From a bacterium 1xD8-48 (GTDB taxonomy: Bacteria; Bacillota; Clostridia; Lachnospirales; Lachnospiraceae): a stretch of 43,103 bases of DNA. The stretch covers positions 1 to 43,103 of the forward strand of contig QZDS01000039.1 in assembly GCA_009917455.1 (NCBI GenBank), written 5' to 3'. Positions 14,521 to 22,157 of the stretch are shown piece after piece. Numbering within the stretch: position 1 is the stretch's first letter; the number at the start of each line of letters is the position of its first letter. The position numbers and the translations under genes were made by a program. Under the pieces are notes generated by a model. It was not told where the DNA came from and made no database searches. It was given only the letters and a program-made list of their open reading frames with translations.

Positions 14521-15201
14521 ATGGCAAAAAAAGTGCTGGTAGTAGATGATGAGAAGCTGATTGTTAAAGGAATCCGTTTCAGTTTGGAGCAGGACGGAAT
14601 GGAGGTTGACTGCGCTTACGACGGGGAAGAGGCTCTTGAGATGATAAGGAACAAGGAGTATGACATTATACTTCTTGACGTGATGCTCCCGAAGCTCACA
14701 GGCTTTGAGGTCTGCCAGCAGGTCAGGGAATTTTCCGGCGTACCGATTGTCATGCTGACGGCAAAGGGCGAGGATATGGATAAAATCCTGGGACTTGAGT
14801 ACGGAGCGGATGATTATATTATAAAGCCCTTTAACATTCTTGAGGTAAAGGCAAGGCTGAAGGCGATAATAAGGCGTACCTCCCCGAAACCGAAGGAAAC
14901 GGCCAGGTTCATCGAAAACGGCGATATGAGGCTTGACTGCGAAGGACGGAGGGTTTACGTGGCGGGGAAGGAAATCAATCTGACCGCCAAGGAATTTGAG
15001 CTTTTGGAGCTGCTGATTTTAAATGCAAACAAGGTATACAGCAGGGAAAATCTGCTGAAACTGGTGTGGGGCAGCGATTATCCCGGAGATGTCCGCACCG
15101 TGGATGTGCATATCAGGAGGCTGCGGGAAAAAATCGAGGAAAAACCTTCCGACCCCAAATATGTGATTACTAAATGGGGTGTGGGCTACTACTTTGCGTA
15201 G
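14521..15201 (+). CDS. OmpR/PhoB-type response regulator
   Basis: This is a 226-residue DNA-binding response regulator. The receiver domain has 'KKVLVVDDEKLIVKGI', the phospho-acceptor Asp in 'DIILLDVMLPK' (about residue 53), the switch Thr in 'VPIVMLTAKGE' and Lys in 'GADDYIIKPF'. The winged-helix output domain includes 'LTAKEFELLELLILNANKVYSRENLL' and 'VRTVDVHIRRLREKIE'. It acts with the histidine kinase that starts 24 bases later. The closest look is the YycF/WalR-PhoP group. I use ATG 14521; the frame extends upstream to 14434 through the 53-bp repeat, which is not family-like. The ribosome site is weak (GGATGGTGTGG). Confidence 0.94.
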   Translation: MAKKVLVVDDEKLIVKGIRFSLEQDGMEVDCAYDGEEALEMIRNKEYDIILLDVMLPKLTGFEVCQQVREFSGVPIVMLTAKGEDMDKILGLEYGADDYIIKPFNILEVKARLKAIIRRTSPKPKETARFIENGDMRLDCEGRRVYVAGKEINLTAKEFELLELLILNANKVYSRENLLKLVWGSDYPGDVRTVDVHIRRLREKIEEKPSDPKYVITKWGVGYYFA

Positions 15202-15225
15202 TTCTGTGACAGGCAGTTTGAAAAG

Positions 15226-16707
15226 ATGGCAGATAAAATAAAGACAATTCTGAAAAAGTTTAAAATATGGCGGAGCTTTAAGCTCCGTCTGCTTATCATT
15301 GTGTTTCTTATGGGGATTATTCCCAGTATTATCATGCGTGTGGGCATTTTGGAGAATTACGAAAGCCGTGCCGTGGATGTGCGCATTTCCGATGTGCAGA
15401 CGCAGCTTCGAATCATTGCAAATCACCTGATTACCTATAATTACCTGCAGGATACCTCCTCGGAAGTGATTGGAGCGGAGCTGGAGCAGCTTTCCAATCT
15501 GTATAACGGGCGTGTCCTGATTATCAACGGAAACTTGAAGGTGGTTAAGGACACCTATGGAATCAGCGATGGCAAGACGATTGTTTCCGAGGAAGTCATC
15601 CGGTGTATAAAAGGGAAAAACACCGTCAATTATGACTCGGTCAACCGTTTTATTGAGATTACCATGCCGATTGTGGAGACAGTCACTCTGCCGGATGACT
15701 CCGGGGAAGGGGCGAGGGAAAAAGAACTGGTGCGGGGAGTCATGCTGACCAGCGTTTCCACAGACAGCATTGCAAACACTCTGGATATTTTAAACCGGCG
15801 GGCAATCATCATGGGAAATATCATGTTTATTTTCATTTTTGCCCTTGCCATGGGACTTTCAAGGATACTGGTGCGCCCTTTTGAACGCGTAACGAAAGCC
15901 ATAAGCGAAGTGAAGGAAGGATACACGGACGAGCCGATATCGGTATCCGATTATCTGGAAACCGAGCATATTGTGGATGCCTTTAACAGCCTGATTAAAA
16001 GGATGAAGGTGTTAGACGATTCCCGTCAGGAGTTTGTGGCCAACGTGTCCCATGAACTGAAAACGCCGATTACTTCCATCAAGGTGCTTGCGGATTCCCT
16101 TCTTGCCCAGGAGGATGTCCCGGCCGAGCTTTATCATGAGTTTATGGAAGATATCGCCGAGGAAATCGAGCGGGAGAATAAAATCATCAATGATTTGCTG
16201 GCGCTGGTAAAGCAGGACAAATCCGTGGCGGAGCTGAATATCAGTATGGTGGTCATTAATGAGCTTGTGGAAATTATTCTGAAAAGGCTTCGTCCAATTG
16301 CCAAAAAAAGCAATGTGGAGGTCACGCTGATAAGCAAGCGGGAAATTGTGGCGGAAGTGGACGAAGTGAAGATGAGTCTGATATTGAATAATCTGGTCGA
16401 AAATGCCGTCAAATATAATAAGGAACAGGGAAAGGTGGAGGTTTTGCTGGATGCGGACCATCAGTTTTTCACGGTTCGGGTAAGAGATTCGGGCATTGGC
16501 ATTCCGCCGGAAGCGCTGGGGCAGATTTACGAGCGGTTTTATCGGGTGGACAAGTCCCATTCAAAGGAAATCGGAGGTACCGGTTTGGGTCTTGCCATCA
16601 CCAGAAGCGCCGTACAGCTCCTTAGGGGTTCCATTAAAGTGGAAAGCGTTGTGGGAGAAGGCACCGCCTTTACGGTGAAAATACCACTGACCAGGACTTT
16701 GGTGTAA
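15226..16707 (+). CDS. Membrane sensor histidine kinase
   Basis: This is a 493-residue kinase with two membrane helices (about 17-37 and 184-210) around an extracellular domain of roughly 145 residues. A HAMP segment follows ('ALAMGLSRILVRPFERVTKAISEVKEGYTDEPI'), then the phospho-acceptor H276 in 'FVANVSHELKTPITSIK', and an ATPase domain with N box ('LILNNLVENAVKYN'), G1 'VRVRDSGIGIP' and G2 'KEIGGTGLGLAITRS'. It lies just after its cognate regulator. The signal is unknown; the flanking comEA, GerMN and comEC genes make a cell-envelope or developmental signal plausible. Confidence 0.94.
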   Translation: MADKIKTILKKFKIWRSFKLRLLIIVFLMGIIPSIIMRVGILENYESRAVDVRISDVQTQLRIIANHLITYNYLQDTSSEVIGAELEQLSNLYNGRVLIINGNLKVVKDTYGISDGKTIVSEEVIRCIKGKNTVNYDSVNRFIEITMPIVETVTLPDDSGEGAREKELVRGVMLTSVSTDSIANTLDILNRRAIIMGNIMFIFIFALAMGLSRILVRPFERVTKAISEVKEGYTDEPISVSDYLETEHIVDAFNSLIKRMKVLDDSRQEFVANVSHELKTPITSIKVLADSLLAQEDVPAELYHEFMEDIAEEIERENKIINDLLALVKQDKSVAELNISMVVINELVEIILKRLRPIAKKSNVEVTLISKREIVAEVDEVKMSLILNNLVENAVKYNKEQGKVEVLLDADHQFFTVRVRDSGIGIPPEALGQIYERFYRVDKSHSKEIGGTGLGLAITRSAVQLLRGSIKVESVVGEGTAFTVKIPLTRTLV

Positions 16708-16718
16708 AAGGAGAGGAA

Positions 16719-17648
16719 ATGATGCTGAAAAAAGCAGAAAAAATCATTTTCCTGATTTTGTTTTTGACTGCCCTTATCTGTGCCTGTGGGCAGCAGCAGG
16801 AGGCAAAGCCGGGAAATATTTACAATGTTTATTATATAAATTCTGATGAAACAGCAATTGCCCCTTATGAGTATGTTACGGAAACCACGGACAGAGAGGA
16901 GCTGATAGACGAACTTTTGGAACAGCTTCGTACAGGCTCGGAGCGGTTGAAGTATAAAGCGCCCCTTACCGATAAGTTTACACTTCTTGATTATGCGGTA
17001 AACGAGGATCAGCTTACCTTAAGCTTTGACGAAAACTACGCCTGGCAGGAGGTCACTACGGAGGTGTTGGGCAGGGCGGCCATTGTCAGGACGCTGACCC
17101 AGATTGACGGGATTTCCTATGTGGCCTTTCAGATTAAATCGGAGCCTTTGGTTGACACCTACGGCACGGTAATCGGGAATATGAACGCCGATATGTTTAT
17201 CGACAACGCCGGCAATGAAATCAATACCTACGAGAAGGTGAAGCTCACTCTGTATCTGGCGGATGAGAGCGGAAGCAAATTAAAGACGGTGAACAGGTCG
17301 GTTGTTTACAACAGTAATATTTCCATGGAAAGGCTGGTGGTGGAGCAGCTGCTTGCGGGACCGGGCGAGGGGGAAAAGGCGTTTCCCACCATCAATCCCA
17401 ACACGAAAATCATCAGCGTCAATGTGAAGGACAGAATCTGCTACGTGGATTTTGACAGTACCTTTCTGACGCAGATTTATAATGTGACCTCGGATGTGGC
17501 AATTTACTCTATTATTAATTCGCTGGCGGAGCTTTCCAGCGTGAACAAGGTACAGATATCCATCAATGGAGATACCAACGTTAATTACAAGGAAAACATC
17601 AGCCTCTCCACAGTGTTTGAGAGAAACCTTGAGCTTGTGGGGGAGTGA
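16719..17648 (+). CDS. GerMN-domain lipoprotein
   Basis: This is a 309-residue secreted lipoprotein. The signal peptide 'IIFLILFLTALICACG' ends at a lipobox with Cys near residue 26. Two GerMN domains follow: one at about 60-170 ('LLEQLRTGSERLKYKAPLTDKFTLLDYAVNEDQLTLSFDENY') and one at about 190-305 ('RLVVEQLLAGPGEGEKAFPTINPNTKIISVNVKDRICYVDFDSTFL'). GerMN proteins occur in sporulation (GerM) and next to two-component systems such as LpqB/MtrAB. It starts 11 bases after the kinase with AAGGAG well placed, so it is probably an accessory lipoprotein of that system. Confidence 0.88.
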   Translation: MMLKKAEKIIFLILFLTALICACGQQQEAKPGNIYNVYYINSDETAIAPYEYVTETTDREELIDELLEQLRTGSERLKYKAPLTDKFTLLDYAVNEDQLTLSFDENYAWQEVTTEVLGRAAIVRTLTQIDGISYVAFQIKSEPLVDTYGTVIGNMNADMFIDNAGNEINTYEKVKLTLYLADESGSKLKTVNRSVVYNSNISMERLVVEQLLAGPGEGEKAFPTINPNTKIISVNVKDRICYVDFDSTFLTQIYNVTSDVAIYSIINSLAELSSVNKVQISINGDTNVNYKENISLSTVFERNLELVGE

Positions 17649-17690
17649 AAGAAAGCATTGTGCAAAAGACTGCATGGAAACAGGAGAAAT

Positions 17691-19967
17691 ATGTATTTAC
17701 AAAAAAAGATACGTCTGCCTGGCTGTGTAAAGCGGCGGCCGTTGGCGTTTATCTGCCTCGCGGCGGCGCTGTGTCTGTTTCTGGCAGGTCAAATCCGCCC
17801 GCAGGCGGATGCCGGACAGAGAAAACAGGACATATACGGGCAATGGGATGGACGGCAGATTACTCTTACCGGCAGGGTTTATAAAAAGGAAACTGCCGGC
17901 AGGACAAACGAGCCGGTGTCCGTGATTTATTTAAAGCTTTCAGGAAAAGCAGAAGCAGGCGACGCGGATACGGAAAGAGAGAGGGAAACAGGACCGCCGG
18001 GGGAGCGGGTCGTCTGTTATCTGGCTGCCGGACAGGAGGAGCCGGAACTTGGCAGCACAGTAAAACTTTCGGGAAAGGTCAGAGCCTTTGAGAGAGCCAC
18101 AAATCCGGGGCAGTTCGACGCATTTTCTTATTATCAGATTTCTGGAATTTCTTATCGCTTAAGTCAGGCGGAGATTTCGGCAAAGACAGTAAAATATAAC
18201 AGGTTCATGGAAGCGCTTCATACTTTCAGGGGATTTTTGTCCGCAGAGCTTTCAAAGGCTCTTCCGCAAACAGAAGCTTCCGTGATGCAGACCATGCTTT
18301 TAGGGGAAAAGAGAGGCATGGAAAAGGAGCTGAAGGCTCTTTATCAGAGAAACGGAATCGCTCATGTACTGGCCATATCAGGCTTACATATTTCCCTTCT
18401 TGGAATGGGAATATACCGGCTTTTCCGAAGGGGCAAAATTCCTATGAAAGCCGCCGCCGGATTGTCTTTTGTTTTAATGTTTCTTTATGGAGCCATGACC
18501 GGATTTTCCGTATCTGCGGTGAGAGCGGTTTTTATGTTTTCCATCCAGATGCTGGGAATCATTCTTGAAAGAACCTACGATATGGTGACTGCGGCAGCTC
18601 TGGCGGCGGCAGTAATCTTGATAAAACAGCCGCTTTATTTAAGGCACAGCGGGTTCTGGTTCTCCTTCGGGTGCGTGCTGGGAATCGGCCTGCTGCTTCC
18701 GGCGCTTACCGAAAGAGGCCGTGGGAAAAGTATTCCGGCTCTGGTAAAGGGATTTCTTGGCGGCGTGGGAATGGCGGCGGTCACCTTTCCCCTTTATCTT
18801 AAGTTTTACTACCAGTTTCCGGTGTATTCGGTCTTTTTGAATTTTCTGGTAATTCCCCTTATGAGTCTTTTGATGGCGGCAGGGCTATTCCTGCTCGTCT
18901 GTCAGATTTTGTTTCCGCCGGCGGCGGCTCCATTTTCCTGTTTTATCAAAGGCGTTCTGCTGGTTTATGAGAAAGCCTGCGGGGTAAGCGAGAGTCTGCC
19001 CGGCCATCTTTTTACGCCGGGGGAGCCGGAGGACTGGCAGCTGGCGGTTTATTTCCTGGTGCTTGTTTTTGTGATTATCGCAAGAAAAAATACGAAACTG
19101 GCGGCAAGATGGGGGATGATTCTTGCGGGGGCTGTGATACTTATCATTCGCCCGCCGGGAGGGCTTTTGCTTACCTTTCTAGATGTAGGGCAGGGGGATT
19201 GTATTTATATTGAAAACGAAGATAAGAGTCGGTATCTGGTTGACGGGGGGAGTTCTTCTGTGAGCGGCGTGGGCGAATACCGGATTCTTCCCTTTTTAAA
19301 ATCTCAGGGTGCGTCCCTTTTGGACGCCGTATTTGTGACCCATCCTGACGAAGATCACTGTAACGGAATCAGAGAGCTGCTGGCGGAAGGGGAGAAACAG
19401 GGAATAAGAATAGACACCTTAATTTTGCCGGACATTGCCGTCAGCGCCCGGGGCGAATCTTATCTTGCGCTGGTGGACGCGGCCGGTGAGAGCGGTATCC
19501 CTGTGGCTTACATCAGCCGGGGACAGAGGATTGAAAGGGGAGAGCTCTCACTGATTTGCCTGCATCCCGGGGAGGGGGAAGCATCCGGCGAGCCTAACGA
19601 GTATTCCATTGTAATGAGGCTTGTTTATAAAGGGTTCAGCGCACTTCTAACCGGTGATGTGGAAGGCGCCGGGGAGCTGCAGCTGACCCGGCTTTTACAG
19701 GAAAACGATAAATTTCAGGAGGTGACTGTTTTAAAGGCGGCGCACCATGGCTCCAGAAATTCTACAGGCGCAGATTTTCTTGGAGCGGCCCGGCCGGGGC
19801 TTGCCGTGATTTCAGCGGGCAAAAACAACAAATACGGGCATCCCCATGCAGAGATGATTGAACGGCTTAAGGGAGCGGGATGCGTGATTTATGAGACTTC
19901 AAAGGACGGCGCGGTAATGGTAAGGGCTGACAAAAGCAAGGTGCGGGTGAAGGGGTTTACAAATTGA
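17691..19967 (+). CDS. comEC: DNA uptake channel ComEC/Rec2
   Basis: ComEC carries single-stranded DNA across the cytoplasmic membrane in natural transformation. The 758-residue protein has an N-terminal membrane segment pair and an extracellular OB-type region, then the Competence domain with 'RNGIAHVLAISGLHISLLGMGIYRLF' and many helices (about 220-500). A C-terminal metallo-beta-lactamase-like domain follows: 'FLDVGQGDCIYIE', 'VFVTHPDEDHCNGI', 'LLTGDVEGAGE', 'LKAAHHGSRNST'. All key metal-site residues appear present. The frame is open from 17658, but CAGGAG at 17681-17686 supports ATG 17691. Together with comEA it suggests at least part of a competence apparatus. Confidence 0.93.
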   Translation: MYLQKKIRLPGCVKRRPLAFICLAAALCLFLAGQIRPQADAGQRKQDIYGQWDGRQITLTGRVYKKETAGRTNEPVSVIYLKLSGKAEAGDADTERERETGPPGERVVCYLAAGQEEPELGSTVKLSGKVRAFERATNPGQFDAFSYYQISGISYRLSQAEISAKTVKYNRFMEALHTFRGFLSAELSKALPQTEASVMQTMLLGEKRGMEKELKALYQRNGIAHVLAISGLHISLLGMGIYRLFRRGKIPMKAAAGLSFVLMFLYGAMTGFSVSAVRAVFMFSIQMLGIILERTYDMVTAAALAAAVILIKQPLYLRHSGFWFSFGCVLGIGLLLPALTERGRGKSIPALVKGFLGGVGMAAVTFPLYLKFYYQFPVYSVFLNFLVIPLMSLLMAAGLFLLVCQILFPPAAAPFSCFIKGVLLVYEKACGVSESLPGHLFTPGEPEDWQLAVYFLVLVFVIIARKNTKLAARWGMILAGAVILIIRPPGGLLLTFLDVGQGDCIYIENEDKSRYLVDGGSSSVSGVGEYRILPFLKSQGASLLDAVFVTHPDEDHCNGIRELLAEGEKQGIRIDTLILPDIAVSARGESYLALVDAAGESGIPVAYISRGQRIERGELSLICLHPGEGEASGEPNEYSIVMRLVYKGFSALLTGDVEGAGELQLTRLLQENDKFQEVTVLKAAHHGSRNSTGADFLGAARPGLAVISAGKNNKYGHPHAEMIERLKGAGCVIYETSKDGAVMVRADKSKVRVKGFTN

Positions 19968-20000
19968 TATCAGTTTTCGAAAAAGAGTGTGCGGCGGTAA

Positions 20001-20029
20001 TTGCTGAATAATTGTATATCGTGTATAAT
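20001..20029 (+). promoter_or_regulatory. Promoter of the REC-alarmone synthetase gene
   Basis: TTGCTG at 20001-20006 and TATAAT at 20024-20029 are separated by 17 bases. The predicted start lies about 25 bases before the chosen ATG, giving a short leader with no obvious structure. Confidence 0.6.
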
Positions 20030-20061
20030 AAAGATATTACTGCATGAGAGGACATCAGGAT

Positions 20062-21159
20062 ATGCAAAGGATACTGGTTGTAGATGACATGGCGACAAAC
20101 CGTGAACTATTGCAAAATATACTGGAGGATGACTTTGCCATTGAAACCGCGGAGAACGGGGAGGATGCGCTGATAAAGCTGCAGGAATACGGGGAAGAGA
20201 TGGCGGCGGTTCTTTTGGATTTACAGATGCCCAGGATGGATGGGTTTGCAGTCATTGCCGCAATGAAAAGAAACGGGTGGCTGAATAAAATCCCTGTGCT
20301 TATTATCAGCAGCGAGCACGCGGCTGAAATTGAAAGCGGATGCCTGGAACTGGGGGTTTCGGATTTTATCCACAAACCTTTCGACGCGTCTATTGTCAGA
20401 AACCGGTTGAAAAATACTCTGGATTTGTTTGCCTATAAAAACCGGCTGGAAGAAACAGTGGAAAAGCAGAGAAAGACGCTGAGGCATCAGGACAGAATTA
20501 TCCAGATACAGGCGGAGCGGCTTAAGGAGGCGGAGCCCTTTGACAGGCTGATGATGGAATACCGGTTTGCCATCATGGAGGTGGAGACAAGGCTGAAGGT
20601 GCTTAACGAGGAGTTTTCCCGGGAATATAAGAGAAATCCCATCGAATCCATAAGGAGCAGACTGAAATCTCCCGAAAGTATTTATGACAAGTTAAGGCGC
20701 AAGGGCTATCCCATCACAGTGGAGAATATCAGGGAGCATTTAACCGACGTGGCGGGCCTTAGGGTCATCTGTTCTTTTCCCGATGATATTTACCGCCTTG
20801 CGGAGCTTTTTACAAGGCAGGGGGATATTCTTTTGTTGCGCAAAAAGGACTATATCCAAAATCCCAAGGACAACGGATACAGAAGCCTCCACCTGATACT
20901 GAGCGTCCCGATTTTTTTGTCCAATGAGCGAAAATACATGAAGGCGGAGATTCAGTTCCGCACCATTGCCATGGATTTTTGGGCAAGTCTGGAACATAAA
21001 TTAAAGTATAAAAAAGATTTGGATAACGCGGAGCAGATTGCGGACGAGCTTCGGGTCTGTGCGGACTCCATTGAGGCGCTGGATTATCAGATGCAGGAGC
21101 TTCGGGACAAGATTGACAGAAATGAGAGAAACTATGCAGCGATTGGTGCAGGATATTAA
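20062..21159 (+). CDS. Response-regulator receiver fused to a RelA/SpoT-type alarmone synthetase
   Basis: This is a 365-residue fusion. Residues 1-120 are a CheY-like receiver: 'RILVVDDMATNRELLQNIL', phospho-acceptor D53 in 'AVLLDLQMPRMDG', 'PVLIISSEHAAE' and Lys in 'FIHKPFDASI'. A helical, charged linker runs from about 125 to 190. Residues from about 195 are a RelA_SpoT synthetase domain of small-alarmone-synthetase type: 'SIRSRLKSPESIYDKLRRKGYP', 'LTDVAGLRVICSFPDDIYRLAELF', 'KDNGYRSLHLIL' and 'EIQFRTIAMDFWASLEHKLKYK'. Such domains transfer pyrophosphate from ATP to GDP or GTP. No hydrolase (HD) domain is present. I chose ATG 20062 as the receiver start; ATG 20044 lacks a ribosome site. The 3' end overlaps holA by 26 bases. 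Confidence 0.93.
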   Translation: MQRILVVDDMATNRELLQNILEDDFAIETAENGEDALIKLQEYGEEMAAVLLDLQMPRMDGFAVIAAMKRNGWLNKIPVLIISSEHAAEIESGCLELGVSDFIHKPFDASIVRNRLKNTLDLFAYKNRLEETVEKQRKTLRHQDRIIQIQAERLKEAEPFDRLMMEYRFAIMEVETRLKVLNEEFSREYKRNPIESIRSRLKSPESIYDKLRRKGYPITVENIREHLTDVAGLRVICSFPDDIYRLAELFTRQGDILLLRKKDYIQNPKDNGYRSLHLILSVPIFLSNERKYMKAEIQFRTIAMDFWASLEHKLKYKKDLDNAEQIADELRVCADSIEALDYQMQELRDKIDRNERNYAAIGAGY

Positions 21160-22108
21160 AACAGGGCAGTTTGCCCGGGTATATCTCCTTTACGGGGAGG
21201 AAGCTTATCTTCGGAAGCAGTACCGGGACAGGCTTAAGGAAGCCATCATCGGCGATGATACGATGAATTATCATTACTATGAAGGTAAAAATATTTCCAC
21301 AGGGGAAGTGATTGACCAGGCGGAAACGCTTCCCTTTTTTGCAGAAAGACGTCTGCTGGTGATTGAAAACAGCGGTTTATTTAAAAGCGGCGGGGAGCAG
21401 CTTGCGGAATATCTGAAAGAGCCGGCGCCCACCGCTTTCTTTTTGATGGTGGAGACGGAGATTGATAAGAGAAGCCGCCTGTATAAAGCGGTTCAGGCAA
21501 AGGGCTGCGCGGTGGAGTTTTCCGTCCAGGATGAGAGTACGTTAAAACGCTGGATACTCGGCATGGTAAAAAAGGAAAACAGGAAAATTACGGAAGCAGC
21601 TCTCGACTTTCTTCTGGAAAAAACCGGGACCGATATGGAGAATATCCGGCGGGAGATGGAAAAGCTGTTTTGTTACTGCCTTGACAGGGACGCTGTCACG
21701 GAGGAGGATATAAGCGAAATCTGCACGAAAAGAATCGGCAATCATATATTTGATATGGTTGGGGCAATTGCGGACAAAAAGCAGAAGAAGGCGTTGGAGC
21801 TTTATTATGAGCTGCTTGCCCAGAAGGAGCCGCCCATGAGAATCCTGTTTCTGATTGCGAGGCAGTTTAATCTGCTTTTGCAGGTGAAGGAGCTTAAGGG
21901 GAAAGGCTTTCAGAACAAGGCAATCGGAGAAAAGGTAGGACTGCCGGGATTTGTGGCCGGAAAATACGTGGCGCAGTCGGGACGTTTTCGGACAGAGGAG
22001 CTTCGGGCGGCCGTTGAGGAGGCCGTTGAGGCCGAGGAAAATATCAAGACGGGGCGTATGAATGATAATATGAGTGTGGAGATGCTGATTGTGAAATACA
22101 GCAGTTGA
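21134..22108 (+). CDS. holA: DNA polymerase III delta subunit
   Basis: HolA is the clamp-loader subunit that opens the sliding clamp. This 324-residue protein has the expected pattern: 'GQFARVYLLYGEEAYLRKQYRDRLKEAI' at the start, 'AETLPFFAERRLLVIENSGLF', 'FFLMVETEIDKRSRLYKAV' and the C-terminal collar region 'FDMVGAIADKKQKKALELYYELLAQKEPPMRILFLIARQF'. The frame is open from 21038; ATGs at 21122 and 21134 both lie inside the preceding gene, and 21134 gives the family-typical N-terminus. The overlap means translation is coupled to the alarmone synthetase. Confidence 0.93.
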   Translation: MQRLVQDIKTGQFARVYLLYGEEAYLRKQYRDRLKEAIIGDDTMNYHYYEGKNISTGEVIDQAETLPFFAERRLLVIENSGLFKSGGEQLAEYLKEPAPTAFFLMVETEIDKRSRLYKAVQAKGCAVEFSVQDESTLKRWILGMVKKENRKITEAALDFLLEKTGTDMENIRREMEKLFCYCLDRDAVTEEDISEICTKRIGNHIFDMVGAIADKKQKKALELYYELLAQKEPPMRILFLIARQFNLLLQVKELKGKGFQNKAIGEKVGLPGFVAGKYVAQSGRFRTEELRAAVEEAVEAEENIKTGRMNDNMSVEMLIVKYSS

Positions 22109-22118
22109 GGGAAGGGCC

Positions 22119-22146
22119 GACGGGGGACGAATACCCGTCCCCCGTC
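22119..22146. terminator. Convergent hairpin between holA and glgX
   Basis: GACGGGGGACG (22119-22129) pairs perfectly with CGTCCCCCGTC (22136-22146) over a 6-base loop. It sits between two convergent genes and can fold in either transcript. There is no U-run on either side, so it may be a weak or factor-assisted terminator. Confidence 0.5.
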
Positions 22147-22157
22147 ACGCCCCTCTC

